Assembly: GCA_002431285.1 (NCBI GenBank)
Contig: DJEF01000034.1
Location: 60,024-87,702 of the forward strand
Source of the DNA: Ruminococcaceae bacterium UBA5905
Lineage (GTDB): Bacteria > Bacillota > Clostridia > Oscillospirales > Acutalibacteraceae
Direction of reading: 5' to 3'
DNA length: 27,679 bases
A model generated the notes under the pieces. The model saw only the letters and a list, made by a program, of their open reading frames with translations. It ran no database searches and was not told the origin of the DNA. A program made the translations under genes and the position numbers. Below, in pieces: positions 7,112-13,677 of the stretch (positions are counted from its first letter, which is position 1; the number at the start of each line of letters is the position of its first letter).

Positions 7112-7145
7112 TTTCCCGGCTTCCGAGTTTTCGGAAGCCGGGAAA
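7112..7145. repeat. Perfect 15-bp hairpin between capsid and connector genes
   Basis: TTTCCCGGCTTCCGA (7112-7126), loop GTTT, exact complement (7131-7145). No T-run follows on the minus strand. It lies 12 bases past the capsid stop. Likely an mRNA-stabilising or attenuating structure that lets capsid be made in excess over the genes behind it. Confidence 0.7.
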
Positions 7146-7157
7146 ATTCACCGGATA

Positions 7158-8069
7158 TCAGAACGTGTAGGCGTAGATGCCCTTGGCCAGACCGTTTTTC
7201 AGTACCACGTCGTAGTAGAGACGGTAGTCCATCTTCCAGGCATCCGCCTGCAGGTTGTGGGCGGGATCGAAACAGCGCACCTGCTCGGTCTTTTTGATGA
7301 GCGCGGCTGCCCGGCGGGGGATCAGCAGCAGGCCGATGCTCTTGGCGGCGGTGGTGGGGGTGAAACCGCCGCCCTCCTGTCCTTCGGTCGTGCCGTCGTT
7401 AAAGGTGTAGGCGGTTTTCATCCGGCTGTCCGGCACCGGCAAGATCGCCACGCCGTTATAGCTGGTCACCTTGGTGTTCAGCTCCCCCTTAGAGAAATCG
7501 CTGAATACCAGCGTGCGGGTCAGATCGGTGCTGTTTTGCAGCGCGGACCACATGGTGCTGTCCACAAAGGCCACCAGCTCCTCGTCGTAGCCGATGTCGT
7601 TCTGCGCCTTGGCGATGGCCTTCTGCAGCATTTTCACCGCCTCGGTAGAGGGGGTGCCGGTGATGGTCTGGCTTTTGGTCACGGCGTACCCCGCCAGCTT
7701 GGACAGCACATAGGCGTCGATCTCCGGCACCACCTGCGTGCGGACAAACTCGCCGAGGATCTGCCCGGCCAGGTCGGCCACGCCGCTTTCGTCGTGATCC
7801 TCCCGGTCAAGCTGGAAGGAGCGGCCCCGATCCATAGCGAGGGTGAAGGGGGTGGCGGACACCGACACGGTGCCGTTCACAAACCCGGTGTCCCGGTTGT
7901 AATCCCCCAGCCCGGACACGTTCATTTCGGGGATCATCACGGTTTTGGCGCCCACAAACTTGCCCCGCAGGTTGTTGTCGGCCAGAAAACCGGTGACGGG
8001 CTTTTCCACCACAGCCTTGTCCAGGGCGTCGGTCATCTTAACGGAAATGTTGGTGAGATTCAGGCTCAT
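7158..8069 (-). CDS. Phage major capsid protein
   Basis: 303 residues. The segment around 85-125 (MDRGRSFQLDREDHDES, then GEFVRTQVVPEIDAYVLSKLA) is the conserved core of a clostridial capsid-protein group that I place with HK97-fold coat proteins. The C-terminal region with FDPAHNLQADAWKMDYRLYYD, read as two parts, also matches the usual end of such proteins (coat domain end with a YD-rich strand). The length is normal. It starts at ATG 8069 behind GGAAG. The neighbours are a scaffold-like gene 60 bases upstream and a strong hairpin downstream, the usual order portal-scaffold-capsid. Confidence 0.85.
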   Translation of the reverse strand: MSLNLTNISVKMTDALDKAVVEKPVTGFLADNNLRGKFVGAKTVMIPEMNVSGLGDYNRDTGFVNGTVSVSATPFTLAMDRGRSFQLDREDHDESGVADLAGQILGEFVRTQVVPEIDAYVLSKLAGYAVTKSQTITGTPSTEAVKMLQKAIAKAQNDIGYDEELVAFVDSTMWSALQNSTDLTRTLVFSDFSKGELNTKVTSYNGVAILPVPDSRMKTAYTFNDGTTEGQEGGGFTPTTAAKSIGLLLIPRRAAALIKKTEQVRCFDPAHNLQADAWKMDYRLYYDVVLKNGLAKGIYAYTF

Positions 8070-8129
8070 ATTGAGTACTTCCTTTCTTTTGTTTGACGGT
8101 GTGGTTGACGAACAGCCGACCGGTATCGG

Positions 8130-8597
8130 TCAGCGCAGAGCCCGCCGGAAAGAGCGCAGGAAAGCCCCCTCCTCCGGCGGCTTTTGAGCCGCTCCCTCCC
8201 GCAGGGAACCGGGGGAGCACGCCGCCGCACGATGGCGGCGCTCCTCCTCCCGGCGCACACGCTGCTCCTCCTGCCAGCGGTAGCGCAGGAATGCGTCCAT
8301 CAGCGGGATGTGCTCCCGTGCGGCGGTGTCGAAGATCTCCGCCGCCAGATCCTCCGGAGCGTGCAATCCGGGCACCTCCGCCTGCATGGCGATGAATTCT
8401 GCCGCCAGCCGGTGGGTGATGTCCGGCTCAGCGGCGACAGACGGCATTTCCGGAGCTTCGTCCGTCGGGACGGGACCATCGCTTGCGGATGGCTCCGCCG
8501 TTTCTTCCGGCGCGCAGACGTCCTCCGGCTGCACTGTGGGGACGGCCGGATGCTCCGTTTCCGGCGCCTCAGGGGTCAATGGGGCTTCGTTTTCCAT
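8130..8597 (-). CDS. Capsid scaffold-like protein
   Basis: 155 residues. The first third is acidic and rich in Pro, Glu and Ala (low complexity); the rest is helical and charged (AAEFIAMQAEVPGLH, RWQEEQRVRREEERRHR), with a short basic C-terminus FLRSFRRALR. Scaffold proteins direct shell assembly and typically have exactly this layout: disordered acidic part, coiled helices, then a basic helix that touches the coat protein. It starts at ATG 8597 with AAGGAG in front. Assigned from layout and from its place between portal and capsid genes; there is no motif match. Short for a scaffold. Confidence 0.6.
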   Translation of the reverse strand: MENEAPLTPEAPETEHPAVPTVQPEDVCAPEETAEPSASDGPVPTDEAPEMPSVAAEPDITHRLAAEFIAMQAEVPGLHAPEDLAAEIFDTAAREHIPLMDAFLRYRWQEEQRVRREEERRHRAAACSPGSLREGAAQKPPEEGAFLRSFRRALR

Positions 8598-8630
8598 AGC
8601 TGCTCTCCTTCCTTTCTGAGAAAATTGGGA

Positions 8631-8684
8631 CGTTTTACGGCGGCGACGGCACGGCGTTTTTCCCGCCGAGGATACCGTAAAACG
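8631..8684. repeat. Long-range inverted repeat before the scaffold gene
   Basis: CGTTTTACGG (8631-8640) and its exact complement CCGTAAAACG (8675-8684) enclose 34 GC-rich bases that can themselves fold. On the mRNA this forms a large hairpin 34-90 bases ahead of the scaffold start codon. Confidence 0.5.
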
Positions 8685-8686
8685 CC

Positions 8687-8710
8687 GGTTGAAAGCGATA
8701 TCTTTCAACC
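8687..8710. repeat. 9-bp hairpin between portal and scaffold genes
   Basis: GGTTGAAAG (8687-8695), 6-base loop, CTTTCAACC (8702-8710). It touches the larger inverted repeat at 8631-8684, so the 178-base portal-scaffold gap is largely made of two stacked hairpins. No T-run follows. Confidence 0.55.
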
Positions 8711-8775
8711 CCTCCTGCTTTTTCTATCGAATATTCCTCACCTCCCCGTGCCGGATCCGGACGGAAAGCCGGTGT

Positions 8776-10422
8776 TTATTCAAGCTCCTGCAGCAGGGCG
8801 TCCAGCTTGGGAACATATCCCTGGGGCAGACGGCTTAAATACTGTTTGGCTGTGATGACGCCGTTCTTGTAGAGGTTGTCCAGCGTCTCCACCGAGCGGT
8901 TCTCGCTGTATTGGCTGCCCTGCCCCACCCGGACGGTGATGGCAAGCAGCAGTTCCCGGTACAGATCGGCGTGGAAGGGCATATACCATACTCCGTCGGG
9001 CTGCTCGATCTTCAGCGACCGGTCGCCGTACATGGCGAGCCAGAATTCCGCCCAGATGCGCGCCGTCTGTTCGATAAAGGTGAAATACCGGTTCTGGATC
9101 ATTTGCAGGGGCATGAGGGATGCCTCCCGTACCGCCACGATGGCGGACGCGTTGGTGGGCACGACGTCGCCCAGCAGAGTGGTGCTGACCCCGGCCTGGG
9201 TCATGGTCTCGTTGATGAGGTTCTGTACGTTTTCGTTGAAATCCGCCGAGAATGTCGGCGGCTCCACATAGCGCACCGCATTCTGCACCTCCTCACCGGA
9301 GCCATAGACCGGAATCACCTGTCCGGGATCGTTGGTGATGGGCTGCGTGACCACATCCCCGTTGACCAGCATGATGGGCATACCCATCATCATCACCGCC
9401 CAAACCCCGGCGGAGACCGTCCGGTTGATGGCGATCTGGTTCGGGATCAGATAGGGGATCTCGCTGCTGCCATAGGCCTGCCCCCGCTGTTCCTCCCAGC
9501 GGAACAGACTCAGGGGGTATAGCCGCAGCCCCGTATCCCAGGCCGGGCGCAGTTCCACGCCCCGGCATACCCGCTGGGCATAGACCCGGCAGCTTTCGCC
9601 GTCCTCGCCCCATTCTTTCCAGAATCGAGTGAGCACGGTGGCGTGACCGGCGGCATCCGTGCCGCCCTCGTCCGCCCGGATACGGTCCCAGTCGGCGCAG
9701 CCCGAACGCCGTGCCTCCCGGCGCAGCTGCGCCACCGGCTTACGCTGAGCGATGAGGACAGACGGCTGCTCCTGTATATCCTCCAGCGTGGGATCCTCCA
9801 CATAGACCTGCTCGATATCCAGCACCTCGCAGGCGATGTCGCCCCGGATGGGCGTGCTGCCGGCGCGGTCGGCATACAGACCGGTGCGCACCCGGTCGTC
9901 CCAATAGGTATACAATACCCCCGTGCCGGTGACATAGGCGTTGCGCAGCGCCCGCCGCCCCAGGGCATCCAGTCCCAGACGGCGGCCGGTGGTCAGGAAA
10001 TAATCCGTCAGTGCTCCGGCCACGGTCTGCGCTTCCTCTGCCGGGGTCAGTGCCTCGCATTCCTCCCCCCGGCACAAAGCCTGTCGGTAGCGCCGGATCT
10101 TTTGCTGCATCGGCAGGGTGTTGGGCACCCCTTCGGCGGTGAACTGTACCGACGTGGGGGTGGAGCCGACCACCGCCATCTTGTATTCGCCGATGCGGCG
10201 GATGACGTTGTGGCGCACCAGCGGACGGCTGTCGCCGCAGTGGACGCCCTGCCACTGGTCACCGGAATAGAACCGCTCATTGATGCGGTTTTGCTCGAAC
10301 ATCCCGTGGACGCCCAGACTGCGTTTGTAGGCGACGCCCGCCTCAAATTGGCGAAAGACCTCCTCCGGGAGCAGTCCCGTCGGCGCGTCGGCCTGCGGAG
10401 TGCCGTTTGTTTTCTGCATCAT
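8776..10422 (-). CDS. Phage portal protein
   Basis: 548 residues, near the size of P22-type or long SPP1-type portals. The portal is the 12-fold ring through which DNA enters the capsid and on which terminase docks. Near residues 45-60 it has NERFYSGDQWQGV, the usual N-terminal Y-x-G-x-Q-W patch of portals, followed by RPLVRHNVIRR; the later part is helical with the membrane-free wing and stem pattern (NLINETMTQAGVS around 415-430, with ASAIVAVRE behind it). The start is one of two adjacent ATGs (10422 chosen) behind GGAAGGAT. It lies between terminase and scaffold genes, as expected. The gene is complete with no sign of decay. Confidence 0.85.
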   Translation of the reverse strand: MMQKTNGTPQADAPTGLLPEEVFRQFEAGVAYKRSLGVHGMFEQNRINERFYSGDQWQGVHCGDSRPLVRHNVIRRIGEYKMAVVGSTPTSVQFTAEGVPNTLPMQQKIRRYRQALCRGEECEALTPAEEAQTVAGALTDYFLTTGRRLGLDALGRRALRNAYVTGTGVLYTYWDDRVRTGLYADRAGSTPIRGDIACEVLDIEQVYVEDPTLEDIQEQPSVLIAQRKPVAQLRREARRSGCADWDRIRADEGGTDAAGHATVLTRFWKEWGEDGESCRVYAQRVCRGVELRPAWDTGLRLYPLSLFRWEEQRGQAYGSSEIPYLIPNQIAINRTVSAGVWAVMMMGMPIMLVNGDVVTQPITNDPGQVIPVYGSGEEVQNAVRYVEPPTFSADFNENVQNLINETMTQAGVSTTLLGDVVPTNASAIVAVREASLMPLQMIQNRYFTFIEQTARIWAEFWLAMYGDRSLKIEQPDGVWYMPFHADLYRELLLAITVRVGQGSQYSENRSVETLDNLYKNGVITAKQYLSRLPQGYVPKLDALLQELE

Positions 10423-10485
10423 GTTATCCTTCCTTCCCGACGGCAAGGCCAAGCCCTGCCGCCCTGTTTGTTTTGACAGTAACCG

Positions 10486-10677
10486 CTATCGTACCGTATC
10501 ATTCTTTTCTGCTTCTGCGGGCATTTCCGACCCATCGTAGATCAGAAAACGGCGCATTTGCTGCCATTGGGCAGCCTGGCGGCGGCGCAGCCGCCATCCC
10601 CCGCCCCGGCTCCGTCGCTGCACGACCCAAAGGGTCAGCCACGGCACGCCGCCGCAGAGAAATCCCCATAAGAACAC
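10486..10677 (-). CDS. Small basic membrane protein of the phage operon
   Basis: 63 residues, GTG start at 10677 six bases behind a perfect AGGAGG. One hydrophobic N-terminal segment (about 1-20, FLWGFLCGGVPWLTLWVV) is followed by a strongly basic stretch (RRSRGGGWRLRRRQ) and a polar tail. Topology by the positive-inside rule: N-out, C-in. I do not recognise the family. Small one-helix proteins between terminase and portal genes are unusual; it could be a host-membrane factor such as a superinfection or lysis modulator. Confidence 0.55.
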   Translation of the reverse strand: MFLWGFLCGGVPWLTLWVVQRRSRGGGWRLRRRQAAQWQQMRRFLIYDGSEMPAEAEKNDTVR

Positions 10678-10703
10678 GGTCTCCCTCCTTTTCGTTTTAT
10701 CTG

Positions 10704-10826
10704 TTATGCCCCCGGGCGCAGGACCGGCCGATCTCCCCGTCCCGGCCGCATCCGACCGGCGCGGCCGGGACATAAGGCGCCCTCTTTGACCGCCCCGGCC
10801 GCCATCGGTACGCGACCGCCCATCAT
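10704..10826 (-). CDS. Possible 40-residue protein overlapping the terminase stop
   Basis: The ATG at 10826 overlaps the large terminase stop in the ATGA fashion used all over this operon. The product is short, rich in Gly, Arg and Pro, and has no recognisable motif. It may simply be an open frame in GC-rich DNA; otherwise it fills most of the 145-base gap before the next gene. Confidence 0.3.
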   Translation of the reverse strand: MMGGRVPMAAGAVKEGALCPGRAGRMRPGRGDRPVLRPGA

Positions 10827-12091
10827 CCGCCCCACCCGCCGTCGGGTGCGTAGCGGCGCGGCGGTTCCCCGGATGAGTTGGGGCGGGGCAGGTCGTTCAT
10901 GGCGTACCGCAGTGCGTCCATGAGATGGTTGTCGCTGTCCACCGGGCGGTTGCAGAATACCCCGTCCCGGCCGCCGCTCTGCCAGCAATAGCTGTTCAGC
11001 TCATCGACGGTGTGAACACAGCGGGGATGCACCACCATACGGTATTCCTGTAAGCGGGCGATCCCGGCGTTGACCGAACCGGCGCCCTTGTCGGCGGCGG
11101 TGAGCCGCCGCAGCCCCAGCCGCCGCAGATCCTCGTTGGATTTCGGCTCGGCGCTGTCCGCCCGGATGCGCTCTTTTTGCAGCCCTTTGCGGCAGATCAT
11201 GGCGGCGATGTCCCGGTTGAGCATCCGGGTCTCATAGTGTTCGTCATAGATGTACAGAGTTTTGGTCGGCTCCTCCACCGCGGCGGCGATGAAGGCGGTG
11301 GGATCGTTGGCATAGCCGTAATCCAGTCCGAAGATGTGCCGGATGCCGGGCCTGTCCAGCTCCCGCCGGGAGAATTCCCGCACCTCCCAGTTTTCAAATA
11401 TCAGCCCCTCGCTGCGCCCCCATTGTCCCAGCCCCGCCACGGCGTACCGCCGGGGGTTTTCCCGGCGCATCCGCTCAAACAGCTGCCGATCGGTCTCATC
11501 CAGAAATTCGTTGCAGCGGTAATCGGTGGTCATCGCCAGCACCTGTGGGTCGAGACGGTCAAAGAACCGGCTTTTGAGCCAATGCCCCTCGTTCCAGGGG
11601 TTGAAGGTCAGGGTGGTCTGCTTGAATAGGGGCGGCGCCACCACGCCCCGGGGAATGGACAGATCCAGCTTGTCGAAGTCCGCCTCCCGGGCGATCTCAA
11701 AGGCTTCCTCCACCCACACCCAGCAGAGGGCTCCCTGTTCCACCGTGGTGGAGGCCAGCTTTTCCACATTGTCCATGCCCCGGAACAGGATGCGCTGGCC
11801 GGTGGGACAGTAGACCAGCTCCAGCGGCTCCTTGCCTGCACGCCACAGGTGCTCCACCCGCAGCTGCCGGATGGCCCAGCGCAGCTGGGCATAGGTGCTG
11901 TCCGGATGGGTGCGATAGACCTGCCGCACCGCCAGCAGGTTGGAGCCGGGATATTTCATCATGTGATAGATGTACCACAGAGCGGCGGTGGAGGATTTTT
12001 TGGAGCCCTTGCCGCCCTTGACCACCCGATAGCGGCGGGTACAGTTCCAGAATTTTCGGTAGCCGCCCCCCACGATCTCCGGCAGGGACAC
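10823..12091 (-). CDS. terL: Phage terminase large subunit (PBSX/XtmB type)
   Basis: 422 residues. ATP-driven motor and nuclease that packs DNA into the capsid. ATPase part: Walker A-like KGGKGSKKSST (residues 25-35) with the GSKKS form of the PBSX group, Walker B WVWVEEA near 125, and motif III TLTFNPWN near 160. RNase H-like nuclease: first Asp in GLDYGYANDP near 255, second in IRADSAEPKS, last in NHLMDALRYA near 391; all three acidic sites are present, so it should be active. GTG at 12091 was chosen because family members begin close to LPEIVG; it lies two bases behind the preceding stop without a good ribosome site, so coupled translation is likely. A start at 12139 is the alternative. 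Confidence 0.93.
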   Translation of the reverse strand: MSLPEIVGGGYRKFWNCTRRYRVVKGGKGSKKSSTAALWYIYHMMKYPGSNLLAVRQVYRTHPDSTYAQLRWAIRQLRVEHLWRAGKEPLELVYCPTGQRILFRGMDNVEKLASTTVEQGALCWVWVEEAFEIAREADFDKLDLSIPRGVVAPPLFKQTTLTFNPWNEGHWLKSRFFDRLDPQVLAMTTDYRCNEFLDETDRQLFERMRRENPRRYAVAGLGQWGRSEGLIFENWEVREFSRRELDRPGIRHIFGLDYGYANDPTAFIAAAVEEPTKTLYIYDEHYETRMLNRDIAAMICRKGLQKERIRADSAEPKSNEDLRRLGLRRLTAADKGAGSVNAGIARLQEYRMVVHPRCVHTVDELNSYCWQSGGRDGVFCNRPVDSDNHLMDALRYAMNDLPRPNSSGEPPRRYAPDGGWGG

Positions 12092-12093
12092 CC

Positions 12094-12267
12094 TTATGCC
12101 CGGCGGAGATACGGCTCCATCATGTGTATCGCCTCCCACAGCTCGTCCATTTCCTCCTCCAGTAAAGCGGTGCGCTTGTCGAAAGACAGGCGCTGCTCCG
12201 TCAATTCATCGTACCGTTTTTGCAGCCCCGCCAGGGATTGCCGGTACACCTCAATCAGTTCAGCCAT
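12094..12267 (-). CDS. Small coiled-coil protein of the packaging module
   Basis: 57 residues, almost one continuous helix with heptads (LIEVYRQSLAGLQKRYDEL, then LLEEEMDELWEAI). It starts one base behind the small terminase stop (TAG T ATG) and ends two bases before the large terminase start, so it lies inside the terminase pair. It may be a terminase accessory or assembly factor; I do not recognise a family. The position and the tight joints make it very likely to be translated. Confidence 0.55.
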   Translation of the reverse strand: MAELIEVYRQSLAGLQKRYDELTEQRLSFDKRTALLEEEMDELWEAIHMMEPYLRRA

Positions 12268-12268
12268 A

Positions 12269-12676
12269 CTACTCAGAAATATCCTCCTCTCGGATAAATA
12301 CCACCGGCGGATACGCGGAGTTGCCCTCCCTTTTTTCGCCGGCACTGTCCTTGTCCTTGTCGTATCCCGCGTTGTTCTTCAGATACAGCAGATGCATATT
12401 GGCGCCGGAGCCGCGCCGCATGGCGTGTTCCACCACGCTGGCAGTCGCCTCCCGGTCGGCCCGGATGAGCAGCGCGGCCTTTTGTCTGGCCAGCGGCGTG
12501 CGGGCGGGATATTCCCCCCGGGCGATCTGCCGGAAGAGTGTCAGATCCATGTCCAGCGCCGCCGCCAGCCGTTCGGCAGTCAGCGGCACATCCTGCCCGG
12601 CCGCATACGCCTTGGCCGCTTCGATGGCCGCCCCGATCGACTCGGTCGTGTACCTTGCCAGAGCGTCTCCCCGCAT
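12269..12676 (-). CDS. terS: Phage terminase small subunit (probable)
   Basis: 135 residues from ATG 12676. The small subunit recognises the packaging site and hands DNA to the large subunit. A helix-turn-helix-like part is seen around 29-55 (LTAERLAAALDMDLTLFRQIARGEY, read as two helices with a turn), then a helical oligomerisation part and a polar tail. Notable: the same frame continues upstream through PI and a TAG codon (12685-12687) to another ATG at 12724, which has a perfect AGGAGG and an ATGA overlap with the previous gene. The natural start may thus be 12724, with the amber codon at position 14 cutting it; translation would then restart at 12676 behind GAGGGGG. Family assignment rests on position and HTH pattern. 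Confidence 0.65.
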   Translation of the reverse strand: MRGDALARYTTESIGAAIEAAKAYAAGQDVPLTAERLAAALDMDLTLFRQIARGEYPARTPLARQKAALLIRADREATASVVEHAMRRGSGANMHLLYLKNNAGYDKDKDSAGEKREGNSAYPPVVFIREEDISE

Positions 12677-12699
12677 GATCGGCTACGCCCCCTCGATAC

Positions 12700-12712
12700 T
12701 TGCATTTTGCAA
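12700..12712. promoter_or_regulatory. Repressor site candidate O1, inside the upstream end of the small terminase frame
   Basis: TTGCATTTTGCAA, a 13-bp palindrome with core GCATTTTGC (12702-12710). It shares 16 identical bases (12702-12717) with the copy at 13312-13327. It lies between the 67-residue protein gene and the small terminase start. Confidence 0.45.
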
Positions 12713-12720
12713 CTTTTTGG

Positions 12721-12924
12721 TCATAAAAACGGGTCCTCCTTTTTTAATGTCACCAGAATGCAGGGGCATTGTCCCCGACGCCAATGCCAATAGTGAGACT
12801 CCTCCACCCGCACCCCGTCAAAATATACGTCCGTCTCTTTCTCCGTCCCTTCCGGCAGGTGAAAGAACACCGGTGTTTCCGGCGGCATATCGGCGGCCAG
12901 CCGCCGCCATTCCCCGATGCACAC
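12721..12924 (-). CDS. Unknown 67-residue protein, first clear gene of the leftward operon
   Basis: GTG start at 12924, nine bases behind AAGGAGG; this is the best ribosome site in the region, although the frame is open further upstream. The protein starts VCIGEWRRLAADM, has an acidic middle and ends with HYWHW and a CPC motif followed by LVTLKKEDPFL. The mix of His, Trp and paired Cys near the C-terminus could bind a metal, but this is a guess. No family recognised. It is the first well-supported product after the repressor-controlled promoter and may be an early regulator or a host-acting protein. Confidence 0.5.
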   Translation of the reverse strand: MCIGEWRRLAADMPPETPVFFHLPEGTEKETDVYFDGVRVEESHYWHWRRGQCPCILVTLKKEDPFL

Positions 12925-13280
12925 GCTGTTGTTCCTCCTTACGCATCCTGTTCTTCGCCCGGCTGCGCGTAAACCGCCCGCCGACGCCATAGCCGTCCTT
13001 TCTGTTACCTCGCCGTTCGCCTTGTTCGCCGCCGTTTCGTCCTCCATCCGGCTCCCGTCCCCGGCACCTGTTGCGCGCCCTCGGCATCCGCTACACTGTC
13101 CCAACCGCCCGGCGCACGTTTCTCCCGGCATCCGCCAAACGGTTCGGCCTCGACACCCTCCGCCGTTGTTTCTCCGGCGTTGGCCGGGACTCTATCTCTG
13201 TGTCTGCCGCTGTATCCGCCGCACCCCGATCACCCCCTTCGTTGGTTTGCATCGTTCGGAACGTTTGTTCGTCACTATCT
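12925..13280 (-). other. Leader region of the phage operon without a convincing gene
   Basis: About 350 bases between the leftward promoter and the first well-supported start. Minus-strand frames are open in several places, e.g. 53 codons from an ATG at 13250 and frames that run into the 67-residue gene from ATGs near 12992 and 13051, but none has a good ribosome site except a modest one near 12992. They encode Arg/Gly/Glu-rich sequence without motifs. It may hold decayed early genes or a long regulatory leader. Confidence 0.4.
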
Positions 13281-13309
13281 ATTGTAGCCACATTTCCAGA
13301 TTCTGTCAA
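13281..13309 (-). promoter_or_regulatory. Leftward promoter of the phage operon
   Basis: On the minus strand a consensus TTGACA (13304-13309) and TACAAT (13281-13286) are 17 bases apart. A GCATTTTGC site (13312-13320) abuts the -35 box. Confidence 0.8.
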
Positions 13310-13311
13310 TA

Positions 13312-13320
13312 GCATTTTGC
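13312..13320. promoter_or_regulatory. Repressor site candidate O2 at the leftward -35 box
   Basis: GCATTTTGC core, flanked by A and AA; the second of three copies. A protein bound here would cover the upstream edge of the leftward promoter. Confidence 0.55.
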
Positions 13321-13323
13321 AAC

Positions 13324-13337
13324 TTTTCTCGAGAAAA
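13324..13337. promoter_or_regulatory. 14-bp perfect palindrome between the divergent promoters
   Basis: TTTTCTCGAGAAAA, centred almost exactly between sites O2 and O3. It may be a further operator or a site for a second regulator. Confidence 0.5.
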
Positions 13338-13340
13338 ATA

Positions 13341-13369
13341 TTGCATTTTGCCACGCTCTATGGTATACT
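13341..13369 (+). promoter_or_regulatory. Rightward promoter for the repressor gene, with site O3 on its -35 box
   Basis: TTGCAT (13341-13346) and TATACT (13364-13369) are 17 bases apart. The third GCATTTTGC copy (13343-13351) lies on the -35 box, so repressor bound here would shut its own promoter. The transcript would have a leader of about 300 bases before the repressor start. Confidence 0.7.
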
Positions 13370-13536
13370 AAGGGCCAAAGCAATCGGAGCACAACCGTTT
13401 TTCGACTAAGCAGCGTCCTTATCGGCTTTGTTGCACTCCGCTCAGAATACACCGGTATTCTTCGGTCGGGGCGTCACGCCGCTCAGAAACGCTGTTTGTC
13501 GAAAATCTTCGATCGGATACGAGGAGATTTTTTCGT

Positions 13537-13602
13537 ATGATCAGTCGAAGAACGCCGCAATGCTGCCGTATTGCAAGTGATGAGACAAACAAAACGGGAT
13601 AA
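13537..13602 (+). CDS. Possible 21-residue leader peptide upstream of the repressor
   Basis: ATG at 13537 with AGGAG about ten bases before it; the product begins MISRRTPQCC and ends KTG. The ribosome site lies in the loop of a small hairpin made by ATACGA (13517-13522) and TCGTAT (13533-13538), and the stop codon lies inside a near-perfect inverted repeat (13592-13612). Such an arrangement could couple leader translation to repressor expression, but it may be chance. Confidence 0.25.
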   Translation: MISRRTPQCCRIASDETNKTG

Positions 13603-13677
13603 TATTCCGTTTCAGGAACGGTTGTCCCCGGATTGCTTTGTCTAAGCGAAAAACATCGAATAACGGAGGGAAACCCT

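Noticed and set aside
7074..8096. Long plus-strand frame opposite the capsid gene
   Set aside because: It mirrors the capsid gene, has no ribosome site and is rich in His/Gly as expected for antisense of GC-rich coding DNA.
10704..10988. 94-codon minus-strand frame across the large terminase end
   Set aside because: Most of it overlaps the terminase C-terminus in another frame. Only the part from the coupled ATG at 10826 is kept, at low confidence.
12269..12724. Recoding of TAG as a sense codon throughout the phage-like element
   Set aside because: The small terminase gene itself ends with TAG one base before the next start, and no other in-frame TAG is seen, so general recoding is unlikely. 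Only the local case is kept as a finding.
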